Counted from the stretch's first letter, positions 53,909 to 64,000 are shown. The stretch is 64,000 nucleotides of DNA from Vreelandella olivaria (GCA_004295565.1 AP019416.1:1488001-1552000); one strand, 5' to 3'. Notes: generated from the sequence alone by a model not told the origin. Numbers and translations are program-made.

Positions 53909-54460
53909 TCAAAGCAAATCCGTCGCACTATTGCGCCTCTCTTCCCGCAACCTGTCCCGGGCGATATACAGCGCGGCTATGGCGCGGGCTTCGTGGAAAT
54001 CTTCGCGCAGTAGCAGGGCGGGTAGCTCCTCAAGGGCGTGGGTTTCCACAATCAACGGCTCTGGCTCATCCCCGGGTAGGCGCTTGGGGTACAAGTCGGT
54101 GGCGAGCAGCACCTGCATACGGTGGCGCATATAGTTGGGTGCCAACGAAAGCTCGACCAGCGGCTCAATGCGGTGAGCGCCAACGCCACACTCCTCCATC
54201 AGCTCGCGGTTAGCCGCGGTAATGATATCTTCGCCGGGATCGACCAACCCCTTTGGTAGCGTAAGCACATAATCTTCAAATCCAGCGGCGTACTCACGTA
54301 TCAGCAGTACGTGGTCGGGGTCGGGCATTGCCACCATCATTACCGCGCCGCGGTCAGCGCCGGTCAAGCGCTCAAATTGGCGCTCTTCGCCGTTAGAAAA
54401 GCGCAAATCAAGCGACTCAATCTGAAATAAACGGCTTTGGGCCACGCGCTTACGCGCCAA
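53909..54460 (-). CDS. nudE: ADP-sugar/ADP compounds hydrolase NudE
   Basis: Nudix enzyme cleaving ADP-ribose, NADH and similar ADP compounds. About 183 residues: RLFQIESLDLRFSNGEERQFERL, VLLIREYAAGFEDYVLTLPKG and the Nudix box GLVDPGEDIITAANRELMEECG (GX5EX7REUXEEXG). The TTG at 54460 is a poor start; in-frame codons continue upstream (QQKPQILARKRVAQ) without an ATG, and a shift in the A-run at ~54474 could connect to an ATG further up. It diverges from yrfG, as in many gammaproteobacteria. Confidence 0.9.
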   Translation of the reverse strand: MARKRVAQSRLFQIESLDLRFSNGEERQFERLTGADRGAVMMVAMPDPDHVLLIREYAAGFEDYVLTLPKGLVDPGEDIITAANRELMEECGVGAHRIEPLVELSLAPNYMRHRMQVLLATDLYPKRLPGDEPEPLIVETHALEELPALLLREDFHEARAIAALYIARDRLREERRNSATDLL

Positions 54461-54625
54461 AATTTGTGGTTTTTGCTGATAATTAGAGCGCTTAGCACTG
54501 GCACCTTCAGGGGGCTTGAAGGTGTCATGCGTTGGGGAGAGGTAGACATAAAGAGGGCCTCCATGGCTGGTAAAAGGCGGTTAAGCTACAATAGCACGCT
54601 TACTCCTAACGTGACTGGAGCGGCA

Positions 54626-55317
54626 ATGATTGATTGGCGCGAGATAGACACCGTCCTCTTGGATATGGACGGCACGCTGCTGGATTTACACTTCGACAGC
54701 CACTTTTGGTTGGAGCACCTGCCACGACGCTACCGCGAACTGCACCAGTTGGACGAAGCCTCCCAGGAAGCGCTGCGCGCGCGCATTCTCGGCGAGCAGG
54801 GCACCTTAAACTGGTACAGCCTGGCGTACTGGAGCCGCGAGCTAGGCGTGGATATCGTCGCTCTGAAGCGCGAAGTCCAGCACCTGATTGGCCTGCGTAG
54901 CGATGCGCTGGATTTCCTCAAATGGCTAAAACAGGCGCATCCAAGGGTCGTGCTGGCCACTAACGCGGATCGTGCGAGTCTTGCCCTAAAGCTGCCGCTC
55001 ACCGGTTTGGAAGGTTATCTAGACGCAATTGTCTCTTCCGAGGACGTGGGAGCGGCCAAAGAGAGCAGGCGTTCTGGTTTGCCCTGCAGGAGATCGAAGC
55101 CTTTGACCCTGCGCGAACGCTGTTTATCGATGACAACGCCCGCGTGCTCGAGAGCGCTCGCGAATTTGGTATCAAGCATTTGCTGGGTATCAAACAGCCC
55201 GACAGCCAGCGGCCGGAGAAAGAGCTGCAGGAATTTATAGCCCTCGACCGCTTTGCTCACCTGCTGCCCGAACAGTTGCCCGAGCCCCTGTCTGAACCCC
55301 AAGGAGTGCCTAAATGA
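54626..55317 (+). CDS. yrfG: GMP/IMP nucleotidase (HAD family, YrfG-like)
   Basis: Dephosphorylates purine nucleotides in E. coli. ATG 54626 opens MIDWREIDTVLLDMDGTLLDLHFD with the HAD motif DMDGT; FWLEHLPRRYRE, GLRSDALDFLKWLK and VLATNADRASLALK follow; after a shift at ~55065 FWFALQEIEAFDPARTLFIDDNARVLESAREFGI carries the last HAD motif. About 230 residues. Its stop overlaps the hslR ATG. Confidence 0.9.
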
Positions 55318-55704
55318 GCGAAAGTGTACGCTTGGATAAATGGCTGTGGGCTGCGCGCTTTTTCAAGACTCGCGCGCTGGCCAAAAAAAGCCATTGAGGG
55401 CGGGAAAGTGAATTACAACGGCGGTCGCGCTAAAACCAGCAAGCAGGTGGAAATTGGCGCGCTTATACGCGTGCCTCAAGGCTGGGAGATATTGGAGGTA
55501 GAGGTCTTATCGCTTTCAGATCAACGCCGCGGGGCCCCAGAAGCGCGAACGCTCTATGCGGAAACCGAAGAGAGCGTGCAGCGTCGTGCGAAAGAGGCCG
55601 AAGCAAGACGCCTCACTAACGAAGCGATGCAGCATCCGCTTAAGCGCCCCGATAAAAAGCAGCGCCGAGATATCCAGCGCTTCCAGCGCCATCAGGGTGA
55701 GTAG
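55314..55704 (+). CDS. hslR: Ribosome-associated heat shock protein Hsp15
   Basis: Binds free 50S subunits with stalled nascent chains. About 130 residues. S4-type RNA-binding domain: VRLDKWLWAARFFKTRALAKK, a shift at ~55390, AIEGGKVNYNGGRAKTSKQVEIG; then LSDQRRGAPEARTLYAET and a basic tail (KKQRRDIQRFQRHQ). Overlaps yrfG by 4 bp and precedes hslO, the usual heat-shock order. Confidence 0.93.
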
Positions 55705-55770
55705 TTCCTCGCCGTTAAATCTTCGCCGTCTTTAACTACTTGCTGTTCTAAAATACTAGGTTGCCAAATT

Positions 55771-56645
55771 ATGTCCGATCAAATTCAACGTTTTATGTTC
55801 GATCACACCAATGTCCGCGGCGAGATCGTTACCCTGGCGGCCGCCTACCACGAAGTGTTGGATCGTCACGCCTACCCACCGGCGGTGAATGAGCTGCTAG
55901 GTGAACTGTTAGCCGCCGTGGCACTGCTTACCGATACCGTTAAGCTGGATGGCACGCTGAGTATCGAAGTACGCGGACGCGGCGTTCTGTCACTGTTAAT
56001 GGCCGAATCCAACCCCGGTGGCGAACTGCGTGCGATTGCCCGCATAGCAGAAGATGCCGCACTGCCCAGCGAGCACGCCAGCTTCCGCGAACTGGTGGGT
56101 GAAGGGCAGATCGTGATTACCCTCGATCCCCGCGAAGGTCATCGCTATCAAGGTATTGTGGCGCTGGATCAAGAGACCCTGGGCGGCTGCCTGGAAGCCT
56201 ATTTCAGCCAATCCGAGCAGTTGCCAACCCGCCTCTGGCTGGCCGCCGATGAGAAGCGGGCGGGCGGATTGCTGCTGCAGCGATTGCCAGAAGAGTCACA
56301 AAACCAGGATGTGGATGCCTGGGATCGCAGCGTACAGCTAGCCGATACGATCAAAACAGAAGAGCTGCTCGGCCTTGAGCAGCGCGAGGTGCTGCATCGT
56401 CTCTATCACGAAGAGACCGTGCGCGTTTTTGAGCCCAAAGCCCTACGCTTTGGCTGCACCTGCTCACGGGAACGTATGAGCTACGCGTTGCACTCTTTAG
56501 GCAAGGAGGAACTGCGCGATATTTTGCACGAGCAGGGGCTATTGATACTCAATGCCACTTTTGCCACACGAAATATCACTACACAGCAGCGGATATTGAA
56601 ACTTTGTTGGACGACCCTGAAGCCCCATCGCCCACTATTCACTAA
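55771..56645 (+). CDS. hslO: Redox-regulated chaperone Hsp33
   Basis: Holdase activated by oxidation. About 291 residues: [58 protein letters not shown]-like [16 protein letters not shown], and the zinc cysteines [10 protein letters not shown] and, in the shifted frame after ~56543, [24 protein letters not shown]. The uncorrected frame runs on to 56679 and loses the second CxxC; the corrected end at 56645 restores all four zinc ligands. Confidence 0.94.
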
Positions 56646-56944
56646 CTATGTAGTCGAAAGCGTATGCCAGGACGACTAACAGTCGTACTAGGAGCGCCAT
56701 TGTATTCAATGATTTTGACGGTTCTTGCAAACGGCTGTTTGAATTATTACTGCGCTGCAACACAAAATGTAGTGCCTTTGTAGTAGTTTAACTACAAGAT
56801 ATTTGATCTTCGCCCCGTTTCCTGGGGGCTTTCTTTTGCCATAATGCGCCGGACTTCAGCGCGCCCAGCCGGTTTTTCAGTGGTTGGGATGAACATTAAG
56901 GCGTCGGTGACGCCCGGTAAATCGAGAGAAGCCCAGGAATCGAC

Positions 56945-58499
56945 ATGACCACGACTCAAGCCGCTCCCCAATCCCACGTTAATCTCAGCAGCGCCGAATT
57001 GATCGAGCGCGCAGTGGCACGTGGCGAAGGCCGCCTCTCAGCCAACGGCGCCTTGGTAGTCAATACCGGCCTGCGTACCGGCCGTTCACCGAAAGATCGT
57101 TATATCGTCGACGAGCCCTCCACGAGCAGCCAAATCGACTGGGGTAACGTTAACCAGCCCTTCGACGCCGCCAAGTTCAATGCCTTGTGGGATCGGGTTA
57201 ATGACTACCTGGTCAACCAAGAGCATTTTGTCTCTGAACTGCACGTAGGCAGTGATTCCACTCACTACCTACCGGTACGCGTCACCACTGAAACCGCATG
57301 GCAAAACCTGTTTGGCCGCACCATGTTTGTGCGCCCTCAGGCCTATAATTCAGCGGTTAAAGACGAGTGGACAATCCTCAACGCTGCGGGCTTTGAGTGC
57401 GACCCTACTCGTGACGGCACCAACTCTGATGGTTGTGTGATCATCAACTTCGCCGATAAAAAAGTACTGATCGCAGGCATGCGTTACGCCGGTGAAATGA
57501 AGAAAGCCATGTTCTCGGTGCAGAACTTCCTGCTGCCAGCCGCCGACGTACTGCCGATGCACTGCTCGGCGAACGTAGGGGAAGATGGTGAAACCTGCCT
57601 CTTCTTCGGTCTCTCTGGCACCGGTAAAACCACGCTTTCTGCGGATCAGGCGCGCTTCTTGATCGGCGATGACGAGCACGCTTGGGGCGACGGCATTGTC
57701 TTCAATATGGAAGGCGGCTGCTACGCCAAATGTATCGATCTCTCCGAGAAGAACGAGCCGGTCATCTGGAACGCCATCAAGTTTGGCACCGTGCTGGAAA
57801 ACGTGGTGCTGGACGACCGCCGCGAGCCTGACTACGCCGACGATAGCCTGACCCAGAACTCCCGCGCCGCGTACCCGTTAGAGCACGTTGAGAAGCGCGT
57901 AGCAGAGAATCTGGCTGGCGAGCCGAATGCCATCGTGTTCCTGACCTGCGATATGTCCGGCGTACTGCCCCAGTGTCGATTCTTTCCAATGAAGCCGCGG
58001 CGTACCACTTCCTATCAGGCTACACCGCCAAAGTGGGCTCTACTGAAATGGGCTCCTCTGAAGGCTTGGCCGCCACATTCTCTACCTGTTTTGGCGCGCC
58101 GTTCTTCCCGCGTCCTGCCCGTGAGTATGCTGACCTGCTGATCAAGCGTGTCGCGAAGAAAGATGCCCAGGTATACCTGGTTAACACCGGCTGAATGGCG
58201 GCGCTTACGGAGAAGGTGGCGCACGCTTCTCCATCCCCACCACCCGTGCCATCATCAGCGCCATTCAGTCTGGTGTGCTGCGCGACATCGATACCAAGCA
58301 CATCGATGGGCTTAATCTGCAAGTGCCGGTAGCCGTGCCAGGCGTTGACTCCAGCCTGCTCGACCCGCGCGAGACCTGGCAAGACCGTGAGGCCTATGAC
58401 CGCCATCTAAAAGAGCTGGCGACCAAATTCGTCGATAACTTCAAGAAGTTTGAAGGAGTTAACGAAGCAATCATTAAGGCAGGCCCTCAGCTAGGCTAA
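56945..58499 (+). CDS. pckA: Phosphoenolpyruvate carboxykinase (ATP)
   Basis: Makes PEP from oxaloacetate in gluconeogenesis. About 518 residues from ATG 56945: [42 protein letters not shown], kinase-1a loop [16 protein letters not shown], metal motif [23 protein letters not shown] five-C run read as four at ~57970 hides [24 protein letters not shown]; a second shift at ~58192 precedes [24 protein letters not shown]. Ends [19 protein letters not shown] perfect terminator follows. Confidence 0.95.
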
Positions 58500-58583
58500 A
58501 CATTAGCGTATATAAAAAGATGCACGCTGATGTAAGTAATCGAATGCAGTGACGACAAAGACATTAGCATCGATAGAAGTAAG

Positions 58584-58616
58584 AATGGGACAGTGCTCAG
58601 GCACTGTCCCATTTTT
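58584..58616 (+). terminator. Rho-independent terminator after pckA
   Basis: GGGACAGTGC-TCAG-GCACTGTCCC, a perfect 10-bp stem, then ATTTTTATT. Confidence 0.9.
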
Positions 58617-58652
58617 ATTGACTATTTTGCCAATTCCGACGGGAGCGACACC

Positions 58653-59150
58653 ATGAAAAGACGTCAATTTTTAGGCCTAGCAGGACTCACTAGCATAGCA
58701 GGGGCAATTCCCGGTTTTTCGTTTGGGTTTCCACGCTTAGACCTTGAGGCTGCCCCTGGATTGGAAACACTGAACCTGAGTGAAGCTGAGTGGCGTGAAC
58801 GGCTCTCTGAGGAGGCCTTTAATGTGCTCCGCAAGCACGGGACTGAACCTGCCTTTTCAAGCCCCTTGGATAAAAGAGTGGGGAGAGGGCGAATACCATT
58901 GCGCTGGTTGTGATCTATTACTTTTCACCAGTGAAATGAAATATGATTCTGGCACTGGTTGGCCAAGCTTTTTGAGCATGTAGAAGGACATATGCTGACA
59001 GAGCTGGATTTCAAACTGGTTTGGCCTCGCACCGAATACCACTGCGCCCGTTGTGGCGGTCATCAAGGCCATGTATTTGAAGATGGCCCTGACCCCACCG
59101 GCCTGCGCTGGTGTAATAACGGAGTAGCCCTGCGCTTCGTGCCGGCTTGA
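58653..59150 (+). CDS. msrB: Peptide-methionine (R)-S-oxide reductase with export signal
   Basis: Repairs methionine-R-sulfoxide. About 166 residues after two shifts (~58878, ~58965). The N-terminus [19 protein letters not shown] is a twin-arginine-like signal, so the enzyme is probably periplasmic, unlike ordinary MsrB. Body: [44 protein letters not shown] and [18 protein letters not shown] (zinc CxxC pairs), [11 protein letters not shown], and the catalytic Cys in [18 protein letters not shown] precedes ATG 58653. Confidence 0.9.
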
Positions 59151-59202
59151 ATAGGCGAGCCTGATAACGGGAGCGATATAAAACAATGATTAGGAGCGCT
59201 GT

Positions 59203-60423
59203 GTGAAAGGATGGTTTCAACGACTGAGTACTCAAAATAAACTCGCCAGCATCCATAACTTGCACGATGTTGAGCGGCTCGCTCGGCGCAAACTGCCCAG
59301 GCCAATTTTTGGCTACATCGACCATGTGGCCGAGGATGGGCGTACCCAGCGCGCGAACCTAAGCGCTTTTGATGAGTACCACTTTTGCCCAAAGCGTTTG
59401 TTAACGTTGCGCAAATTGATCTGCACACTGAGCTGTATGGCAAACGCTACGCCGTGCCTTTCGGTATCGCTCCCATGGGGATCAGCGCGCTTTCGACTTA
59501 CCAGGGGGGACTTAGTGCTGGCGAGAGCAGCGGCGAAGCGCAACCTGCCAATGATTATGAGCGGGTCGTCCCTGGTACCTATGGAAGAGGTGGCCAAGGT
59601 CGAGGGCGCCGATTGGTTTCAGGCCTATCTGCCGGGAACCCCGGAAGGTATCGAGGCGCTATTGGCGCGTATCCAGCGGGCGGGTTTTAAGAAGTTGGTG
59701 GTCACGCTGGATTACCCCGTACCCCCAAACCCGGATAACCTACGCCGTTCGGGGTTTTCCTCGCCGCTGGAGCCCAGCCTGCGCCTGGCATTCGATGGCT
59801 TGATGCGCCCAGGCTGGCTGTGTAATACCTTCCTACGCACGCTGTGGAAGCATGGCATGCCGCATTTTGAAAATAACCATGCCGCGCGAGGGGCACCAGT
59901 GATCTCCCGTGAAGCCGCGCGAGACTTCTCCGGGCGCCGCCATTTTGACTGGGGCTATCTCGACTTGGTGCGGCGCCTATGGCCCGACACCTTGATCGTT
60001 AAGGGAGTGCTCAACCCTGATGATGCGGTACGCGCTCAGCAGGCGGGGGTTGATGGCATTATTCTTTCCAATCATGGCGCTCGCCAATTGGATTGCACTA
60101 TCTCCCCGCTTCAGGTACTGCCCGAGATTAAGCGCCGGGTTAGCGATATTCCGATAATGATCGACAGCGGCTTCCGGCGTGGCACCGACGTGATCAAGGC
60201 GCTGGCATTGGGGGCTGATTTTGTCTTTGTAGGCCGCCCTTTCAACTACGCCGCCGCCTGCGCGGGGCAAGCCGGCGTAGAGCATGTTGCCGATCTTCTA
60301 CAGCGTGAAGTTGAACGCAATATGGCGCTGCTAGGGCTGACCAGCCTCTCGCAGCTAGACCGTACCTGCCTCTACCAACCAACAGCCGGTGAAGTGCCGC
60401 AGTCCAAAAACATCAGCGGATGA
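59203..60423 (+). CDS. FMN-dependent alpha-hydroxy-acid dehydrogenase (LldD-like)
   Basis: About 406 residues. GTG 59203 after TAGGAG. Domains of the lactate/glycolate oxidase family: LHDVERLARRKLPRPIFGYIDHVAEDG, LPMIMSGSSLVPMEEV, ADWFQAYLPGTPEGIEALLARI, DTLIVKGVLNPDDAVRAQQAGVDGIILSNHGARQLD (catalytic His; the usual GG is GA here), and IMIDSGFRRGTDVIKALALGADFVFVGRPF. The stretch 59395-59510 is out of frame between two opposite shifts; the true reading is VNVAQIDLHTELYGKRYAVPF...ISALSTYQ. Oxidises an L-2-hydroxy acid at the membrane; substrate not certain. Confidence 0.88.
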   Translation: MKGWFQRLSTQNKLASIHNLHDVERLARRKLPRPIFGYIDHVAEDGRTQRANLSAFDEYHFCPKRLLTLRKLICTLSCMANATPCLSVSLPWGSARFRLTRGDLVLARAAAKRNLPMIMSGSSLVPMEEVAKVEGADWFQAYLPGTPEGIEALLARIQRAGFKKLVVTLDYPVPPNPDNLRRSGFSSPLEPSLRLAFDGLMRPGWLCNTFLRTLWKHGMPHFENNHAARGAPVISREAARDFSGRRHFDWGYLDLVRRLWPDTLIVKGVLNPDDAVRAQQAGVDGIILSNHGARQLDCTISPLQVLPEIKRRVSDIPIMIDSGFRRGTDVIKALALGADFVFVGRPFNYAAACAGQAGVEHVADLLQREVERNMALLGLTSLSQLDRTCLYQPTAGEVPQSKNISG

Positions 60424-60448
60424 AACCACCGTACAACCCCCATTTTTA

Positions 60449-60531
60449 GTGCCACCGGGCGTCGTCCCGCCGCCTCCCGCGGGTGCCTACGAACGCTCGC
60501 TGAGCTCGCGTTCTTCGTTACCACGCGCTAC
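60449..60531. repeat. Palindromic repeat family B, right half
   Basis: GTGCCACCGGGCGTCGTCCC through CCGCGGGTGCCTACGAACGC to GTTACCACGCGCTAC. The left half is absent. Confidence 0.8.
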
Positions 60532-60562
60532 GGATGTGCACGAAGTTGAATCGGTGGGTTTT

Positions 60563-60727
60563 GTAGCGCGGCGTAAGCGTCAGCGCACCCGCAGCGGCGG
60601 CCCGGCGCGAAAGCAGCGCGCAGCGGTGCCGGGGTTTGGCTGAAGTGCCATTGGGCGTCGTGCCGCCGCCTCCTGCGGGTGCCTACGAACGCTCGCTGGG
60701 CTCGCGTTCTTCGTTACCACGCGCTAC
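60563..60727. repeat. Palindromic repeat family B, full copy
   Basis: Left end GTAGCGCGGCGTAAGCGTCA, right end CGTTACCACGCGCTAC. ~165 bp. The inner CAGCGCACCCGC and GCGGGTGCC arms also pair. Confidence 0.88.
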
Positions 60728-60759
60728 TGAATGTGCACGGAGCTGGATCGGTGGGTTTT

Positions 60760-60922
60760 GTAGCGCGGCGTAAGCGTCAGCGCACCCGCAGCGGCGGCCC
60801 GGCGCGAAAGCAGCGCGCAGCGGTGCCGGGATTTGGCTGAAGTGCCTATGGGCGTCGTTCCGCCGCCTCCCGCGGGTGCCTCAAACGCTCGCTGAACTCG
60901 CGTTTTCGTTACCACGCGCTAC
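60760..60922. repeat. Palindromic repeat family B, full copy
   Basis: Same ends and length as the copy at 60563; ~95 percent alike by eye. Together with the spacer the repeat unit is ~197 bp. Confidence 0.88.
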
Positions 60923-60941
60923 GGGATGTGCATCTGTCTGA

Positions 60942-61801
60942 TCAAAGCCGAAACCCTTCAACAATATGCTCCGCCAAACTATCAATAATGGGTGACTGTG
61001 TAGAGGCGGTGCGCAGTAGCACGATGGAGGATTCGGGTAATTCGGGAAACCCCTCTTTTTCACCCAGTATCTGCATATCGGCGGTCACTAAGCTGCGCAT
61101 CCAGGCAGAAACGGCCAATCCGGCCCCAACAACGGCTTGCAGCGTTGCCAGGCTAGGGCTGCTGTAAGCGATTCGATACGCTCGGTCTGCGCGGTCAAGG
61201 GCATTGCAGGCATGGCGGCGACAAAAGCAGGGGGCTTCAAACAGGGCAAGCGGCACCGGCGACTGTAGATGAGTACAGTGACTCTCAGCTGATACCCATA
61301 CGGTCGCCTCACGCCTTAAAATCGTGCCAATCTCATCGCCTATCTCCCGGGTCATAATAATTAGGTCCAGGCTACCTTGCGGCTGCTGGGAAAGCACTGA
61401 AGAGGGCGCGCAGTGGACATCCACATCCACCAGTGGCCAGGCTTGGGAAAAGGTTTTCAAGATGCCAGGCAAAAAACGCATCACGTAGTCATCCGGCACG
61501 CCCAGACGAACCCGGCCTACCATATCGGGTTGGCGTAGAAGTGTCAGCGCCTCTCCCTGCAGCGATAGAATTTTACGCGCATAGCCCAGCAGCGTATGGC
61601 CTTCGCTGGTCAGCTGCAATGGCTTACTCTGCCGTACAAAAAGTGGGCGCTGAATCACATCCTCTTCCAGCCGCTTCATCTGCATGCTTACCGCCGATTG
61701 TGTGCGGTTCACCGTTTGCGCGGCACGGGTAAACCCCCTTGGTCGATAATGGCGACAAAGGTACGCAATAACTCGTGATCAATCGTGGGTAGCAAGGCCA
61801 T
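60942..61801 (-). CDS. LysR-family transcriptional regulator
   Basis: About 286 residues. ATG 61799-61801 opens MALLPTIDHELLRTFVAIIDQGGF; one base lost in the G-run near 61735 hides the join to TRAAQTVNRTQSAVSMQMKRLEEDV, the helix-turn-helix. RPLFVRQSKPLQLTSEGHTLLGYARKIL completes the DNA-binding part; the effector domain follows (VRLGVPDDYVMRFLPGILKTFSQAWPLVDVDV) and ends VEGFRL. Target genes are unknown; the neighbouring hydroxy-acid dehydrogenase is a candidate but lies beyond the repeats and points toward it. Confidence 0.88.
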
Positions 61802-61922
61802 AGGTATCAATCTTATTGATGTCGTTCATAAGGAGTATTCGTTGGATTGATTATAGTGGTTGCTCAATACTTCTTTCAACGCTTATCTGGTATGCCGCGT
61901 TAAGCGGCTAGAGGAGGTTGAA

Positions 61923-62153
61923 ATGGAGTGCTCAGTTGCAGCTCATCAAAACGTACAGCGCCAAGAGGCAGAACAGCGTGCGAGTAAAGTCACCTGGCGG
62001 GAAAGGCTCTATCGTTGGCGGCAACTGCGTCGCGAGCGCTACGCACTGCGCCATTTAAGCGACGACATGCTAAAAGATATTGGCCTTAGTCGCGAAGCCA
62101 TTCAACGCGAAGCGCATCGGCCGTTTTGGGATGACCGAGGCTGGCGCCGCTAG
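61923..62153 (+). CDS. DUF1127 small basic protein
   Basis: 76 residues from ATG 61923 with GAGGTTG upstream. The C-terminal half RERYALRHLSDDMLKDIGLSREAIQREA is the DUF1127 (YjiS-like) motif, and the protein is rich in Arg. Small DUF1127 proteins have been linked to phosphate/carbon metabolism and RNA turnover in alphaproteobacteria; the role here is unknown. Confidence 0.88.
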   Translation: MECSVAAHQNVQRQEAEQRASKVTWRERLYRWRQLRRERYALRHLSDDMLKDIGLSREAIQREAHRPFWDDRGWRR

Positions 62154-62240
62154 CAGGTGGTCTTTAAGGTCATGCCAGCCGTAGCGGGTTTGTGATACCT
62201 TGTTGGCACTTAAAAATGCTGCATGAGTTAGTTGCAATTT

Positions 62241-64000
62241 ATGGATGTCAATCAGCGTATTATTTCCCGCCTGGCCACTGAGCTTGGTGTGCGTCCCGAA
62301 CAAGTAGCGGCCACGGTGGAGCTACTGGATGGCGGCGCCACCGTGCCGTTTATTGCCCGTTACCGTAAAGAAGTCACCGGCGCGCTGGACGATATCCAGC
62401 TGCGCCAGCTTGATGAACGCCTGCGTTATCTGCGTGAGTTGGAAGAGCGCCGCGCAGCGGTACTTGCTGCCATTGATGAGCAGGGCAAACTGGACGGCCC
62501 GCTAAAAGCCAGCATTGACGCCGCTGAAACCAAGCAGCGTCTGGAAGATCTCTACCTGCCGTTTAAGAAAAAGCGCCGCACCAAAGCGCAAATTGCCCGC
62601 GAAGCAGGGCTGGAGCCGCTGGCGGATGCGCTGCTTGCTGATCCAAGACTCGACCCTGAAAGCGAAGCGGCCAACTATCTGCGCCCAGCAGAAGGCGATA
62701 TCCCCGCCATCGAAGATGCCAAGGCCGCCCTGGATGGCGCCAAGCAGATCTTGATGGAGCGCTTCGCCGAAGACCCGGAGCTGATTGGCCAGCTGCGTGA
62801 GCGGCTGTGGCAAGAGGGCGAACTAAGCGCCCGCGTGCTGGAGGGCAAGCAGCAGGAGGGCGCCAAGTTCTCCGACTATTTCGAGCACGATGAGAAGCTC
62901 GCCAAAGCGCCGTCACATCGCGCTCTGGCCATGTTTAGGGCGCGTAACGAAGGTGTGCTGAGCCTCTCGATTCGCTTACCCGGCGAAGAAGAAGCCCCGT
63001 CCACCCTGCCCAAGTCGCGATTGCCAAGCAGTTCGGTATCAGCGACCAGGGCCGCCCAGCGGATAAATGGTTAGCTGAAGTGGTGCGCTGGACATGGCGG
63101 GTGAAGCTCTATACCGCCCTGGAGACCGAGCTGCTGGGGCGTCTGCGGGAACAGGCCGAATTGACGGCGATTGACGTGTTCGCGGCCAATCTAAAAGACC
63201 TGCTGCTGGCGGCCCCGGCGGGCAGAAAGTGACCCTGGCCATCGACCCCGGCCAGCGTACTGGCTGTAAGGTCGCGGTGATCGATGCCACCGGTCAGTTT
63301 GTCGATCACACCACTATCTATCCCCATGCGCCGCAAAACCAGTGGAATGAAGCCCTGAGCGTGCTGGCGAAGCTGGTAAAACAGCACGGCGTCGAGCTGA
63401 TTGCGGTGGGCAACGGCACCGCCAGCCGCGAAACCGATAAGCTAGCGGGAGAACTACTCAAAGCACTGACCCCCGCGCATCGGTTAAGCAAAGTGATGGT
63501 CTCTGAGGCGGGCGCTTCGGTCTACTCCGCCTCTGAGTACGCCTCACGGGAAATGCCGGATCTTGATGTCACCGTTCGCGGCGCGGTTTCCATCGGCCGC
63601 CGCCTGCAGGATCCGCTGGCCGAGCTGGTGAAAATCGAGCCCAAGTCGATTGGCGTAGGCCAGTATCAGCACGATGTCTCCCAGGTGCAGCTCTCCCGCA
63701 GCCTGGAAGTGGTGATAGAGGACTGTGTTAACGCCGTAGGCGTCGATCTCAATACCGCCTCCAGCGCACTGCTTTCACGGGTGGCTGGCCTTAGCACGGC
63801 CTTGGCGGAAAACATCGTTGCCCAGCGTAACGTCAAAGGCGCCTTTAAAAGCCGTAAAGAGCTGTTAGAAGTGAGCCGTCTGGGCGCCAAAACCTTTGAG
63901 CAGTGCGCGGGCTTCTTGCGTATTCACAATGCTGACAACCCCTTGGATGCCAGCGCCGTGCACCCGGAAGCCTACCCGCTGGTTGAGCGCATCGCCAAAC
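62241..64000 (+). CDS. tex: Transcription accessory protein Tex (N-terminal part)
   Basis: RNA-binding factor involved in transcription. ATG 62241 (TTG 62232 also possible). N-terminal part: [69 protein letters not shown]. Shifts at ~63010 and ~63228 (a four-G run read as three) precede the RuvC-like domain [69 protein letters not shown] and the helix-hairpin-helix region [19 protein letters not shown]. The S1 domain lies beyond the window edge. Confidence 0.93.

Larger units (their letters stand above)
60424..60941. other. Intergenic region filled by palindromic repeats
   Basis: One partial and two full copies of repeat family B in tandem, separated by ~32-bp spacers that are themselves alike. 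No gene; the open frames here arise from the GC-rich repeats. Confidence 0.85.

Noticed and set aside
60389-60915. Several 60-85-codon frames over the GC-rich repeats
   Set aside because: They are made by the palindromic repeat sequence, occur on both strands and have no start signals.

Overview
This window reads as chromosomal DNA of a halophilic gammaproteobacterium, most likely Halomonas or a close relative (Halomonadaceae). That is an inference from gene content and order: ribD-ribB-ribH-nusB-thiL-pgpA, nudE / yrfG-hslR-hslO-pckA, glucosylglycerate genes for osmoadaptation, and REP-like repeats. No rRNA, tRNA, CRISPR array, insertion sequence or prophage was recognised.

A general caveat applies. 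Almost every gene longer than about 600 bp is broken by one or more single-base frameshifts, including housekeeping genes (lon, nusB, thiL, ribD, ilvD, pckA, tex). Where I could work out the missing base, it is usually one base lost from a run of four to six identical bases. I therefore treat most breaks as sequencing or assembly errors and give one joined span per gene, naming the break points.

Layout. 1-13.6 kb is an accessory surface/secretion region. It holds the C-terminus of a giant RTX/cadherin-like protein, two tandem DUF6447-type small proteins, a broken conserved hypothetical, a tandem REP cluster, a trypsin-Calx-beta protease, a methyltransferase, an RTX-like remnant, an unknown two-part protein and a second RTX/cadherin-like giant with the same C-terminus. 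13.9-19.9 kb is a cell-surface polysaccharide region: gtrA with a truncated glycosyltransferase, rfbBDAC for dTDP-L-rhamnose, an outer-membrane fragment, and a SapC-type gene between two ~119-bp direct repeats. 19.9-24 kb carries a beta-CASP RNase, a FlgO-like lipoprotein pair and a MotB-like protein without MotA. 24.5-26.7 kb encodes glucosylglycerate synthesis (phosphatase, synthase), and a GH13_18 phosphorylase at 33-35 kb probably recycles the product. 26.8-30.2 kb has two duplicated chemoreceptors, each with a sigma-28-type promoter. 30.3-33 kb holds a sulfur/thiol group: persulfide dioxygenase, two YeeE/YedE permease halves and DsbG.

35-44.6 kb is core metabolism: nrdR, riboflavin genes, nusB, thiL, pgpA, a DUF945 protein and lon. 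44.7-49.3 kb has two Aer-like PAS chemoreceptors. 49.4-64 kb holds ilvD, an oxidoreductase, two clusters of a ~165-bp palindromic repeat, a nucleotidyltransferase plus unknown partner, nudE, yrfG, hslR, hslO, pckA, a signal-peptide-bearing msrB, an FMN alpha-hydroxy-acid dehydrogenase, a LysR regulator, a DUF1127 protein and the start of tex, which runs off the window.

The best candidates for something undescribed are the nucleotidyltransferase/partner operon beside the palindromic repeats, the palindromic repeat family itself, and the SapC island between direct repeats.
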